A stretch of DNA of 64,000 nt, from NCBI GenBank assembly GCA_965223835.1, contig CBDCXQ010000001.1, positions 6,183,953 through 6,247,952 of the forward strand, written 5' to 3'. Positions 9,005-17,114 of this stretch are shown one piece after another; positions within the stretch are counted from its first letter, which is position 1; each line of letters opens with the position of its first letter. Position numbers and translations under genes: made by a program. The notes beneath the pieces were generated by a model. That model was not told the DNA's origin. It searched no databases and saw only the letters and a program-made list of their open reading frames with translations. The stretch is from CAVYXZ01 sp965223835. GTDB lineage: Bacteria; Chloroflexota; Anaerolineae; Aggregatilineales; Phototrophicaceae.

Positions 9005-10168
9005 TCAATCTTCCTCAGTTACGGTATCTAGATCAACCGGTGCTTCACGCCGATCATCATTTTCTTCTTCGTTTTCATCATTATTCTCGTCATCGTCATC
9101 GGTTGCATCGCTGACCATCAGTGGCCGGTTCGAAGTCTTCATATCCAGAGCTACTTCCAGCGCGCGAATATAATGCACGAGGTACTGCGCTTCCGACCAC
9201 TCCCAGTCCGCTGGGTCAGTGACAGCTTGCGATTGGGACCACATCTCTTCGAAGATCTCGTACAGGTCGTCATCTGGCCCCATCTGAATAAACGGCGCGA
9301 CCCGGGCTACGGGAGGTTTCTCTGGATAATTCCAGGGCGTGATGATAATGAGCACACGGTCAGACCCCATCCGCGCGGTCATAAAACAAATTTCCAGCGG
9401 CGGTTCCGGGGTGGCGTTCCACAACACGATCGAGGTGAATAACTCGTCAGCTTGTAGCAGCGCAAATTCCTGATTGATCCGGCCCTGATTGACCAGATGC
9501 CAGGGATAATCGGTCAACCCCGGCAGTTGATCGTTAGGATAGACGGCGGGAACAATGGGCTGAAACAAGCGCAGTTCACGATGAATGTACCAGAAATCAA
9601 CGCGCAAGTGCTGCGCATCTTCTGTGGGCATCGTCAGGAAATTAGCGTTGGTGCTGCCCGTTAGAGTGGTGGAGGGGTGTCCCAGTGTCACGATCGGCGC
9701 GATTAAAAAATCCATACCATTTTCCGGGTCATCCAACCAGTCGAGCGCGGTGCGCTGGTCGCCACCACTGGGCGCAATCATAAACCCCGGCTGTTTATGC
9801 CAGTCACCGAGATACCGCAGCGGCACATCCCATTTTGCCTGGATCGCATTGCCAAAGCTGCCCCGCCGCTTTTCGCGATAGACATGCCAGTTTTCCTGTA
9901 ACCACCAGATAATTTCGTCCTGCCGTTCATCACCCTGCTGAAACGTGTGCAACTGGCGGACCGCACTATCATCCGGTGAGATCGTATCCAGGACATAGAG
10001 TGTATCGACGCCATTGGTGCGGCTGCCGGGTACAATCAAGCCCACCATCGCTTCGCCGGTTTCATCCTGAATATAATGGTGCGCGGCGATCATCATCTTA
10101 TCCAACACCCGCTGGGCCACGACCAGATTGGGCACGGTGGGGCGTGTCAGATTTAACGAACGAATCAT
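9005..10168 (-). CDS. JAB/MPN (JAMM) domain protein with altered zinc site, fused to a C-terminal domain
   Basis: A 387-residue protein from ATG 10168 (GGAG ribosome-binding site), beginning 1 bp after the E2 stop. The N-terminal half matches the JAMM arrangement Glu...H-x-H-x7-S-x2-D: Glu39 in GEAMVG, His124 in GDWHKQPG, then Gln126 where the second zinc His is expected, Ser134 and Asp137 in PSGGD. Spacing is exact; only the second His is changed. JAMM proteins remove or process ubiquitin-like tags. Residues about 215-345 include LIIITPWNYPEKPP, reminiscent of the UBC/RWD fold. The C-terminus is an Asp/Glu/Asn-rich tail. It may be a reduced-activity peptidase or a binding scaffold. Confidence 0.8.
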   Translation of the reverse strand: MIRSLNLTRPTVPNLVVAQRVLDKMMIAAHHYIQDETGEAMVGLIVPGSRTNGVDTLYVLDTISPDDSAVRQLHTFQQGDERQDEIIWWLQENWHVYREKRRGSFGNAIQAKWDVPLRYLGDWHKQPGFMIAPSGGDQRTALDWLDDPENGMDFLIAPIVTLGHPSTTLTGSTNANFLTMPTEDAQHLRVDFWYIHRELRLFQPIVPAVYPNDQLPGLTDYPWHLVNQGRINQEFALLQADELFTSIVLWNATPEPPLEICFMTARMGSDRVLIIITPWNYPEKPPVARVAPFIQMGPDDDLYEIFEEMWSQSQAVTDPADWEWSEAQYLVHYIRALEVALDMKTSNRPLMVSDATDDDDENNDENEEENDDRREAPVDLDTVTEED

Positions 10169-10169
10169 G

Positions 10170-10640
10170 TCAATTTCTCCGTCGGCGCGGCAACGGCGTG
10201 TCAGCGCGAACCCGTTCTTCAATCCCCGGCCAGCTCCCGGTCGCACGCCAGGTATAATAGGCATAGAGCCATTGGACTGACCAACCCGTGACCGTCACTG
10301 CGGTTGATCGCCCTGGATTCCAACCATACTGCTCGCCATCTTTAGGATTAAACAGGCACAATTGCCCATCTTCATACTGGTGTTTCTCACTATAGATGCG
10401 CGGTTTGAGCACATAGGCCTCCGCCGGACGATTCGGGTATTCGTTGGGATAAACGATTTTCAAGCGATGGGCCGTATGTGTAAGCGTCGATAAGTTCACA
10501 TTGACCGTACCTTCCCAGTGCAGCAAGCCGAACTGGGGCACAACCAGTTTAAATGTTTCATCAAACGCCGCACGCATCGCTTCAACTTCTAACCGCAGCC
10601 GGGCTGATACGTTCGTGCGCGTTCCCCACCACGCTGCCAT
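10170..10640 (-). CDS. E2 (ubiquitin-conjugating-like) protein
   Basis: A 156-residue protein starting at ATG 10640 behind AGGAG; a longer frame to 10688 lacks a ribosome-binding site. The core HRLKIVYPNEYPNRP (residues 58-72) is the E2-type strand and YPxxYPxxP turn. It is followed by H87-Q-Y-E-D-G-Q-L-C95-L-F, matching the bacterial E2 pattern with a flap His and catalytic Cys95, and then W107-N-P-G and a Trp/Tyr-rich helix. E2 enzymes take the activated modifier from E1 as a thioester. It is first in a gene string that continues with JAB and E1 genes. The assignment is from motif and context, since bacterial E2s are very divergent. Confidence 0.8.
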   Translation of the reverse strand: MAAWWGTRTNVSARLRLEVEAMRAAFDETFKLVVPQFGLLHWEGTVNVNLSTLTHTAHRLKIVYPNEYPNRPAEAYVLKPRIYSEKHQYEDGQLCLFNPKDGEQYGWNPGRSTAVTVTGWSVQWLYAYYTWRATGSWPGIEERVRADTPLPRRRRN

Positions 10641-11028
10641 TGGTACTCCTGTAAATGGTTCGTCTGAATAACTTCCCCATTTTACCACTAACCCGCGCTT
10701 CGGAGTCAGTAAATCAAGGAGGACCCCTAAACATTCAGTGTTTTCTAAATCGTTATACGTAACCGGGGGGTGAGGGTTGCTGGCAAACGGTGCCTTAAAT
10801 CATTTTTAACCAGATGCAAACTCCAGTTTCCGTCTGTGACCATCTGTAGTTGTGCGCATAGAAATTGAGAAATTTACCACAAGCGTAGATATATCGTGGC
10901 ACTCAGGGCAGAATAGAAACCATTCAGCGCCAGACAAATGGACGTGGGAATCCGGCCTGACGCTGAATGATAATCTGATAGACAGAATCCTAAATGGAAT
11001 TCTGTTTTTAAGCAAGTTAGGAGTTGCT
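10641..11028. other. Intergenic region between divergent operons
   Basis: The 388 bp separate the E2 start (minus) and the iron-binding protein start (plus) and must hold both promoters. No convincing gene was found. The only clear structure is an inverted repeat at 10921-10969, listed separately. Confidence 0.6.
10921..10969. promoter_or_regulatory. Imperfect inverted repeat upstream of the ferric-iron binding protein gene
   Basis: The arms CATTCAGCGCCAG (10921-10933) and CTGACGCTGAATG (10957-10969) pair over 13 bp with one mismatch around a 23-nt loop. The right arm runs into TGATAATCTGATAG, faintly Fur-like. It could be an operator or a leader hairpin for the iron transporter gene at 11029. 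Confidence 0.4.
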
Positions 11029-12033
11029 ATGCGTTTCATATTTTTCATCGTTGTCATCTTGCTTGCCAGTATTATCCCTCTGGCCGCGCAGGATGAAGTT
11101 CTGACGATTTATTCAGGCCGCAGCGAAAGTCTGATCGCGCCCATTCTCCAACAGTTCACGGATGCGACTGGCATTGATGTTGAGGTGCTATATGGGAGTA
11201 CCGCCGCTATTGCCAATCAGATCATCGAAGAGGGTGACAACAGCCCGGCAGACGTTTACATCGCGCAAGATGCGGGGGCACTCGGCGCGCTGGCAAAAGC
11301 CGACCGGCTCGCAACCTTACCCGATGAGATTGTGGAATTGGTGAGTAGCCCGGCTTTCGTCTCGCCCGACGCATTATGGGTGGGCATCAGTGGTCGTGCC
11401 CGCGTACTGGTTTATAACCCGGAACGCTTAGAGGAACTGGAACTCGAACTGCCAGAATCGATTCTGGACCTGACAAGTGAGGTATGGCGCGGGTTGGTGG
11501 GTTGGGCGCCGACCAACGGCTCGTTCCAGGCCAACATCACGGCGATGCGCGTCTTGTTGGGTGACGAGGAAACCATGGCCTGGCTAGAAGGTATGGTCGC
11601 CAATGCTCCCCAGGTGTTTAGCGGTAACTCGCCTATTGTTGAGGCCGTCATAAGTGGCGAAATTCCAGCGGGGCTGGTCAATCATTATTATCTCTACCGC
11701 TATCTGGCGGAAGACCCGGACATCACAACCCAATTGCATTACTTTCCCGGCGGCGACCCTGGCGCACTAATTAATGTGGCGGGAGCGGGTATTGTCAATA
11801 CGACCGATCAACCCGAGGACGCCCTGGAGTTGTTAGCATTCCTGCTCAGCCCGGAAGCGCAAACCTACTTCGCTACTGAGACCTACGAATATCCACTGAT
11901 CGACGGCGTTGATCCGGGCGTTGACCTGGTGGCACTGGACGAGATCGAGATACCGGAAATCGATCTGAGTAATCTGGATGATCTGGAAGGTACGCTGGAA
12001 ATGATCGAAGACAGCGGTGCTCTTGACGGCTAA
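11029..12033 (+). CDS. Ferric-iron ABC transporter substrate-binding protein
   Basis: Periplasmic-type binding protein of 334 residues, ATG 11029 behind AGGAG. It has a signal peptide (residues 1 to about 20, FFIVVILLASIIPLAAQ), then LTIYSGRSESLIAPILQQF, the standard opening of FbpA/FutA/AfuA proteins. VLYGSTAAIANQI, DVYIAQDAGALG and a Tyr-rich segment NHYYLYRYL, which probably supplies the Fe3+-binding tyrosines, are also seen. The C-terminus is unusually acidic. The ATPase and permease for the same substrate follow at 12335 and 14866. It would deliver Fe3+ to the permease on the outer face of the membrane. Confidence 0.9.
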   Translation: MRFIFFIVVILLASIIPLAAQDEVLTIYSGRSESLIAPILQQFTDATGIDVEVLYGSTAAIANQIIEEGDNSPADVYIAQDAGALGALAKADRLATLPDEIVELVSSPAFVSPDALWVGISGRARVLVYNPERLEELELELPESILDLTSEVWRGLVGWAPTNGSFQANITAMRVLLGDEETMAWLEGMVANAPQVFSGNSPIVEAVISGEIPAGLVNHYYLYRYLAEDPDITTQLHYFPGGDPGALINVAGAGIVNTTDQPEDALELLAFLLSPEAQTYFATETYEYPLIDGVDPGVDLVALDEIEIPEIDLSNLDDLEGTLEMIEDSGALDG

Positions 12034-12107
12034 GTCAGATATTTTGCCAATAAATTGGCGAAAGAAAGGTCACATTCCCAATCATGAATCTCGGACTAAG
12101 TGACTTG

Positions 12108-12183
12108 CACATTTTCCCCCTCCGCCAGCCTGCGGCTGACACCTCCCCCAACGCATTGGGGGAGGCTGGGTGGGGGTGTTTTT
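12108..12183 (+). repeat. Dispersed palindromic repeat, family 1, copy A
   Basis: G/C-rich element with core CCTCCCCCAA-CGCA-TTGGGGGAGG, flanked by CCCCCTCCG on the left and GGGTGGGGGTG on the right. The reverse complement of the sequence at 57289-57359 matches it over nearly the full length, including the flanks. It has no coding potential and looks like a MITE-like or REP-like element. Confidence 0.75.
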
Positions 12184-12223
12184 GAAGTGATTGACTAGCT
12201 TGGGCAGTTGCTTGAACATCATG

Positions 12224-12260
12224 GTGACAGATGTCACGGATTTTCTGTAACAGATGTAAC
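12224..12260 (+). promoter_or_regulatory. Two CRP/FNR-like operator sites upstream of the iron permease gene
   Basis: GTGACAGATGTCAC (12224-12237) is a perfect inverted repeat that fits the CRP core GTGA-N6-TCAC. A second, related copy GTAACAGATGTAAC (12247-12260) follows 23 bp later, about two helical turns. A CRP/FNR-family regulator is inferred; none is encoded in the window. Confidence 0.5.
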
Positions 12261-12294
12261 CATTGATATATTGGACCTTTATCAATTGAGAAGC

Positions 12295-12321
12295 GGGGGT
12301 ACAGTCAATATAAGTACCCCT
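12295..12321 (+). promoter_or_regulatory. Hairpin immediately upstream of the permease start
   Basis: GGGGTAC (12296-12302) pairs perfectly with GTACCCC (12314-12320) around an 11-nt AT-rich loop. The AGGA ribosome-binding site follows 4 nt later and ATG lies at 12335, so the hairpin could be an operator or modulate translation. Confidence 0.4.
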
Positions 12322-12334
12322 TTCAGGAATAAAC

Positions 12335-14035
12335 ATGCAGAAATCAATACCCTTTGTCAACATCCCTGAGCAACGCTGGCACCTGCCCCACTTGCGCTGG
12401 CCGTCAATGCTGCAAGTCTTTGGTGTCTTCGTTGCATTGTTGATGCTGTTGCCATTGGTATACCTCGGCCTGCGGGCGCTGGGTGCTGGTGCCGAAGGTG
12501 TTGATTATCTCCTGAAAGCGCGGACACTCAACATCATTACCAACAGCCTGGTGCTGGTAACGACCGTCACGGTGGGGGCCGCACTTATCGGGGTGCCATT
12601 TGCGTGGCTAACGGCGCGGACCGACCTGCCGTATCGTCGGCTCTGGTTGGTGTTGGGGTTGTTGACGATGGTGATTCCCTCCTATCTAGGCGCGGTGACG
12701 TATATCGCCGCGTTTGGTCCAAAAGGGATTGTGCAGGGCTGGCTGGAAGTGCTGATTGGCGTGGAACGCTTGCCCGATATTCGCGGCTTGTTCGGCGCAT
12801 GGCTGTCAATTACGTTGATTACTTACCCGTTTGTCGTGCTGCCGGTTCGCGCCGCCTTGCTCAATAGTGACCCGGCCTTGGAAGAAGCGGCCCGCAGCCT
12901 GGGCTTGAGTCGCTGGCGGGTCTTCTTCAAAGTCACATTGCCCCAATTGCGTCCGGCACTGGCGGCGGGTATGCTGGTTACATCGCTTTATGCGCTTAGC
13001 GATTTCGGGGCCGTCGCCATTATGCGCTACAATGCATTCACCCGGGCGATTTATCTGCAATACAATGCCTCTTTTAATCGCGAACGAGCGGCTATTCTCG
13101 CGCTGGTGTTGATTGGGCTGACACTGGTCTTGATCGTGCTGGAACGGCGGGCAGCAGCCAATCAACGTAATTATCGCATTGGAACCGGTACCAGTCGCAA
13201 ACCTAAAACTATTCAACTGGGTCGCTGGCGGTGGCCCGCACTCATCTTCTGTGGCACGCTGGTTGGCGTCGGCGTTTTGGTGCCGGTGGGTGTGTTACTG
13301 TCCTGGCTGACCGGGCGTGTTATGATCGATACCGTCCCAGCGAACATGCCGGATCTGCTTACGACAACGCTCAGCGCGGCGGCGATAGCAGCGATTGTCG
13401 TTGCGGTTGCGGCGGTCCCGCTGGCCCTGATGGCGACCCGCTCAAAATCACGTTTCAATGGCTGGTTGGTGGGTCTGTCCTATACGGGCAACGTCTTACC
13501 CGGCATCGTAATTGCACTGGCGCTGGTGTTCTTTGCTTCGCATTATTTACCCGCCTGGTATCAAACTCTGCCGCTACTCATTCTGGGTTATGTCATTCGT
13601 TTTTTGCCACTGAGTCTGGGGGCGACGCGCAGTGCTTTGACGCAGATCAACCCGCGCCTGGAAGAAGCCGGGCGTAGTCTGGGACTAAAACCCTGGCAAG
13701 TTGTGCTTAAAGTGACGGTGCCGCTGGCCCGCACTGGCATTATCGCCGGGGCCGCGCTGGTCTTCCTCAGTGTCATGAAAGAACTGCCGACCACGTTGAT
13801 TCTGGCACCGATTGGTCTGCGCACCTTATCGACGCGCATCTGGTCGGTCTATGAAGAAGCGATGCTGGTCCTCATCGGCGGGCCGGGCTTGCTATTGATG
13901 GCGGTCTCAGCACTGGGTCTCGTGATCATTCTATGGCGTGACCACTGTGACCGGCATAACGTGCGCCTCTCGCGTCACCTGAAAACCCGAGTATTGGCAA
14001 TCGCTGCCGGGGTTGCTAAATTCGTCATTCGATAA
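12335..14035 (+). CDS. Ferric-iron ABC transporter permease (fused double permease)
   Basis: Integral membrane protein of 566 residues with about 12 predicted membrane segments, made of two homologous BPD_transp_1 halves as in FbpB/SfuB/HitB. Each half carries an EAA loop for docking the ATPase: LEEAARSLGLSRWRVFFKV near residues 185-203 and LEEAGRSLGLKPWQVVLKV near residues 443-461. It forms the channel for Fe3+ delivered by the binding protein encoded at 11029. The gene is followed without a gap by the YwiC-like gene (TAA then ATG), so the two are probably cotranscribed. Regulatory sites upstream suggest a promoter separate from that of the binding protein. Confidence 0.92.
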   Translation: MQKSIPFVNIPEQRWHLPHLRWPSMLQVFGVFVALLMLLPLVYLGLRALGAGAEGVDYLLKARTLNIITNSLVLVTTVTVGAALIGVPFAWLTARTDLPYRRLWLVLGLLTMVIPSYLGAVTYIAAFGPKGIVQGWLEVLIGVERLPDIRGLFGAWLSITLITYPFVVLPVRAALLNSDPALEEAARSLGLSRWRVFFKVTLPQLRPALAAGMLVTSLYALSDFGAVAIMRYNAFTRAIYLQYNASFNRERAAILALVLIGLTLVLIVLERRAAANQRNYRIGTGTSRKPKTIQLGRWRWPALIFCGTLVGVGVLVPVGVLLSWLTGRVMIDTVPANMPDLLTTTLSAAAIAAIVVAVAAVPLALMATRSKSRFNGWLVGLSYTGNVLPGIVIALALVFFASHYLPAWYQTLPLLILGYVIRFLPLSLGATRSALTQINPRLEEAGRSLGLKPWQVVLKVTVPLARTGIIAGAALVFLSVMKELPTTLILAPIGLRTLSTRIWSVYEEAMLVLIGGPGLLLMAVSALGLVIILWRDHCDRHNVRLSRHLKTRVLAIAAGVAKFVIR

Positions 14036-14830
14036 ATGCTGAAATCACCATCCATTAAAACCTGGCGAGCGATAGCCTTACCCGTTGAGCACGGAAGCTG
14101 GAGTTTCTGGCTGGAACCGGTGTTACTGGGCTTCTTGGTTGCCCCCAGTATTGCTGGTCTGTGGCTGATCGGCGCATCGTTGGCGATCTTTCTCATCCGA
14201 CAACCCTTGAAAATCGTTTGGACCGATCGGCAGCGCCAGCGGCGTTATCAGCGGACTCGATTGGCCGAGCGTTTTGTTGGCTTGTATGTTGTGATTGCGG
14301 TTGTGATGGGCCTTATCGCTTTTGTTATGTCGCCAGCAGCTGATTTTCTACTGCCATTCTTGCTCGTGAGTCCGCTGGTGATCGTGCAAGTGTATTTCGA
14401 TGTGCGTCATGAAAGCCGTCACTGGCTGCCAGAAGTTACGGCGACCATCATCCTTGCCAGTATCGCGGCCAGCATCGGGCTACTGGGCGGGTGGCCGTTG
14501 CTCCCGGCGTTGGCGTTGAGCGTTATTATCATCACCCGCGCGGTCCCGACCGTGTTTTATGTTCGCGCCCGACTCCGCCTGGAAAAAGGACAAGCCGCCA
14601 CTGCGATGATCTCGACGACCTTGCATGTAATTGCTCTGATCGTGCTGGTGATTTTCACCTGGCTTGAGCTGATACCATTGCTGTCGGTTATCGCTGGCTT
14701 GATGTTGTTGGCCCGCGCGGTTCATGGCCTATCACGCTGGCGGCGTCCGGCCCGGCCTCAGATTATCGGTGTACAGGAGATTGTTTTCGGGCTGATTACC
14801 ATTACAATGGCTGGGCTTGGATTTGTCTAA
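14036..14830 (+). CDS. YwiC-like membrane protein
   Basis: A 264-residue protein with about seven hydrophobic segments and the family opening PVEHGSWSFWLEPVLLG near residues 17-33, typical of YwiC-like proteins. Their biochemical role is unknown. The gene begins at the base after the permease stop and is followed 35 bp later by the ATPase gene, so it lies inside the iron transporter operon. In other bacteria YwiC proteins are often near anaerobic respiration genes, whose products need iron, but a link to transport here is only contextual. Basic loops (DRQRQRRYQRTR) probably face the cytoplasm. Confidence 0.8.
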   Translation: MLKSPSIKTWRAIALPVEHGSWSFWLEPVLLGFLVAPSIAGLWLIGASLAIFLIRQPLKIVWTDRQRQRRYQRTRLAERFVGLYVVIAVVMGLIAFVMSPAADFLLPFLLVSPLVIVQVYFDVRHESRHWLPEVTATIILASIAASIGLLGGWPLLPALALSVIIITRAVPTVFYVRARLRLEKGQAATAMISTTLHVIALIVLVIFTWLELIPLLSVIAGLMLLARAVHGLSRWRRPARPQIIGVQEIVFGLITITMAGLGFV

Positions 14831-14865
14831 CCTGATGTAATGAAGCCCCAATATCCAATCAAGCT

Positions 14866-15891
14866 ATGACTTACGCACTGCACTGCACCAACCTCAGTAA
14901 AACGTTTGATAATGTCGTCGCGCTGCGCAGCGTCGATCTGGCGGCCAAAGCCGGGCAATTGCTGGCACTGCTGGGTCCCAGCGGTGGCGGCAAAACGACG
15001 ACTCTGCGCTTGATTGCCGGTTTTGAAACGCCGGATAGCGGTACGATTCGCATTAACGGGCAAACGGTGGTGGATGAACACACATTTGTCGAACCTGAGG
15101 ATCGACGCATCGGCATGGTGTTCCAGGATTATGCGTTGTTCCCCCACCTGAACATCGCTGAGAACATTGCCTTTGGCCTGCGGACCAACAAAGATGAAAA
15201 ACAACAGATCGTCGGTGACATGCTGGAACTGGTGGGCTTGGCGGACGCTGGCAAACGGATGCCTTATGAACTCTCCGGCGGGCAGCAGCAACGAGTTGCA
15301 CTGGCACGGGCGCTGGCTCCCAATCCGGCGATTGTACTGCTGGACGAACCGTTTTCGAATCTCGACACCGCGCTGCGGGCACAGGTCCGGGCCGATGTAC
15401 GCACTATCTTACGCGAAGCTGGAACAACGGCGATTTTTGTCACGCATGACCAGGAGGAAGCGCTCAGTCTGGCGGATGAAGTGGCGGTGATGCTGGATGG
15501 ACGCGTCGCCCAGGTTGCGCCGCCCCAGCAACTTTATCACTTGCCGGTGAGCCGTGCAGTAGCTACCTTTGTCGGCGAAGCCAATTTGCTGCCGGGTGAT
15601 GCGCACGGAATGGTGGCCGATTGTGTATTGGGTCGCGTTGCATTATTGCAGCATCACGAAGGTGCGGTCGATCTCATGCTGCGGCCTGAAGCCTTGCAGT
15701 TGGCAGTTGTTGAAGAAGCTGGCATAGCCCAGGTGCTGTGGCGTGAGTTTTACGGGCATGACCAGCGTGTTGGTTTGCAATTGTTCGACGGCCCGCAGCT
15801 CGTGGCCCGGGCCGATTCAAATCAGATTTTTCAGCCCGGTCAGCAGGCGACGATCAGCGTTCCCCAGCCCGTACCGGCTTTTGGGCGTTAA
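14866..15891 (+). CDS. Ferric-iron ABC transporter ATP-binding protein
   Basis: A 341-residue ATPase of the FbpC/AfuC type: Walker A GPSGGGKTTTLRL (residues about 39-51), Q-loop in GMVFQDYALFPHL, signature LSGGQQQRVALARAL, Walker B IVLLDEPFSNLD, and switch His in FVTHDQEEA. After the nucleotide-binding domain, residues about 240-341 form a TOBE-like C-terminal domain. It energises uptake through the double permease encoded upstream. The order is binding protein, permease, YwiC, ATPase on one strand; the ATPase is the last gene before the SAM riboswitch unit. Confidence 0.92.
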   Translation: MTYALHCTNLSKTFDNVVALRSVDLAAKAGQLLALLGPSGGGKTTTLRLIAGFETPDSGTIRINGQTVVDEHTFVEPEDRRIGMVFQDYALFPHLNIAENIAFGLRTNKDEKQQIVGDMLELVGLADAGKRMPYELSGGQQQRVALARALAPNPAIVLLDEPFSNLDTALRAQVRADVRTILREAGTTAIFVTHDQEEALSLADEVAVMLDGRVAQVAPPQQLYHLPVSRAVATFVGEANLLPGDAHGMVADCVLGRVALLQHHEGAVDLMLRPEALQLAVVEEAGIAQVLWREFYGHDQRVGLQLFDGPQLVARADSNQIFQPGQQATISVPQPVPAFGR

Positions 15892-16098
15892 AATCCATTT
15901 GCTCATATGGTCATAATGTATTGGCGGGCAGATCATCGTCATATCCGGGAGAGTGTGGTGTGTAACGTTGACGGCATTACTGACATGGGTAGCGTTGAAT
16001 TCTCGTATCAGTGCGTCCTGCTTGACAACTGGTGCTTTCATTCATCTCCCGAATTGACTCATGCCACTGACATTGACACGCCCCCATTGCGGTCAATC

Positions 16099-16127
16099 TT
16101 GACACCTCTGTTCGTACATGATAGGAT
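16099..16127 (+). promoter_or_regulatory. Sigma-70-type promoter of the SAM-riboswitch unit
   Basis: TTGACA at 16099-16104, a 17-bp spacer, and TAGGAT at 16122-16127. Transcription would start near 16134, just before the riboswitch. The rest of 15892-16098 shows no gene. Confidence 0.65.
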
Positions 16128-16145
16128 TTCCGCATAAATGCATAG

Positions 16146-16249
16146 CAATCATCCAGAGCGAGGGAGGGATTGGCCCTATGATCTCGCGGCAACCCCCGAA
16201 GCGTCGGGAAGGTGCCAAATCCATCAGGCCCAGTGCCTGGAAGATGATG
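16146..16249 (+). ncRNA. SAM riboswitch (S-box, SAM-I class)
   Basis: The conserved blocks of the SAM-I aptamer appear in order: CCAGAG at 16153, GAGGGA, TGGCCCTATGA, CGGCAACC, then GAAGGTGCCAAATCC and CAGG. The ends pair as P1 (ATCATC 16148-16153 with GATGAT 16243-16248). A promoter lies just upstream and an intrinsic terminator (16272-16303) just downstream. SAM binding should favour termination and lower expression of the nucleoside phosphorylase gene at 16320. Confidence 0.9.
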
Positions 16250-16271
16250 GTGTCTACAGATCACTCGCGAC

Positions 16272-16303
16272 GCTCCTTCTTCAACATTGGAAGGGGCTTT
16301 TTT
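16272..16303 (+). terminator. Riboswitch-controlled intrinsic terminator
   Basis: Stem GCTCCTTC / GAAGGGGC of 8 bp (one G-T pair) with a short loop, followed by TTTTTT. It ends 16 nt before ATG 16320. Confidence 0.85.
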
Positions 16304-16319
16304 GTTTTTGAGGGCGGCC

Positions 16320-17114
16320 ATGCAAAATCATGAGTACCCCATTCTGGAGTTCGATCCAGAGCGCATCGCTATGATTGAGCCAAAGAATCCAACTGAAGAC
16401 TTGCAAATCCCTGAAGCCTGTGTGTTGTGTTTCTTTAATGAAGTATTGGCGGCTGTCGAGGCGAACACCACAATTAAGACAGAGATCGTTCACCAACTGA
16501 ACAGCGAGATCGGTGATGTACCCGTCTACATTATCGAGTATCAGGGACAGTTGTGTACGGTGGTGCATCCGGGCGTGGGTGCGCCGTTATCCGCTGCTTT
16601 CCTGGAAGCCATGATCGCGTTGGGCTGCAAGCAGTTCATTGCTTGTGGGGGTGCCGGGGTTTTGCACAGTGATCTGGCCGTTGGGCAAGTGGTAATTCCG
16701 ACCAGTGCGATTCGCGATGAAGGCACATCATATCATTACTTGCCCGCCGGGCGCGAAGTTGAACCATCACCCGCCGGGGTAGCCGCGATTGAAGCGACGT
16801 TGGCCGCGCATCATGTCCCCTATGTAAAAGGTAAGACCTGGACGACCGACGCCATCTTCCGCGAGACCCCAGCCAAAGTCCAACGGCGGCGTGATGAAGG
16901 CTGCCTGACCGTCGAGATGGAATCAGCGGCCTTTTTTGCAGTCGCTCAATTCCGGGGTGTGACCTTTGCCCAGATGCTGTATGGCGGCGATGACCTGGGA
17001 GGGGATGAATGGGATCATCGGGATTGGATCCGCCAGCCGTCGACGCGCGAAAAGTTGCTGTGGCTGGCGGTAGAGTCCGCCCAACGGCTGATGAACGGCG
17101 AGGTGCCATCGTGA
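16320..17114 (+). CDS. Nucleoside phosphorylase family protein under SAM-riboswitch control
   Basis: A 264-residue enzyme of the PNP/UDP phosphorylase superfamily. ATG 16320 is chosen because an earlier in-frame start lies inside the terminator. Seen: TVVHPGVGAPLSAAFLEAMI and FIACGGAGVL (phosphate and ribose side), and the signature VEMESAAFFAVAQF with Glu199-Met200-Glu201-Ser202 that contacts the nucleoside. Members split nucleosides (uridine, inosine, methylthioadenosine) with phosphate. The SAM riboswitch suggests that the substrate is a by-product of SAM metabolism such as methylthioadenosine or S-adenosylhomocysteine-derived nucleoside; that is inference. The next gene overlaps by 4 bp. 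Confidence 0.85.
   Translation: MQNHEYPILEFDPERIAMIEPKNPTEDLQIPEACVLCFFNEVLAAVEANTTIKTEIVHQLNSEIGDVPVYIIEYQGQLCTVVHPGVGAPLSAAFLEAMIALGCKQFIACGGAGVLHSDLAVGQVVIPTSAIRDEGTSYHYLPAGREVEPSPAGVAAIEATLAAHHVPYVKGKTWTTDAIFRETPAKVQRRRDEGCLTVEMESAAFFAVAQFRGVTFAQMLYGGDDLGGDEWDHRDWIRQPSTREKLLWLAVESAQRLMNGEVPS

Larger units (their letters stand above)
12034..12334 (+). other. Leader region of the iron permease operon
   Basis: 301 bp without a gene. It holds a dispersed palindromic repeat (12108-12183), a pair of CRP-like sites (12224-12260) and a hairpin just before the permease start (12295-12321), each listed separately. Confidence 0.6.

Noticed and set aside
10957..10980. Fur box before the iron-binding protein gene
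   Set aside because: Only a weak match to GATAAT-type units; not reported as a separate site.
10806..11057. Minus-strand ORF of 83 codons upstream of the iron-binding protein, considered as a missing modifier gene
   Set aside because: Overlaps the real plus-strand start, lacks a ribosome-binding site and has no beta-grasp or Gly-Gly end.
12108..12183. Considered as a terminator for the iron-binding protein gene
   Set aside because: The same sequence with the same flanks recurs at 57289-57359, so it is a dispersed repeat, though it may also stop transcription.
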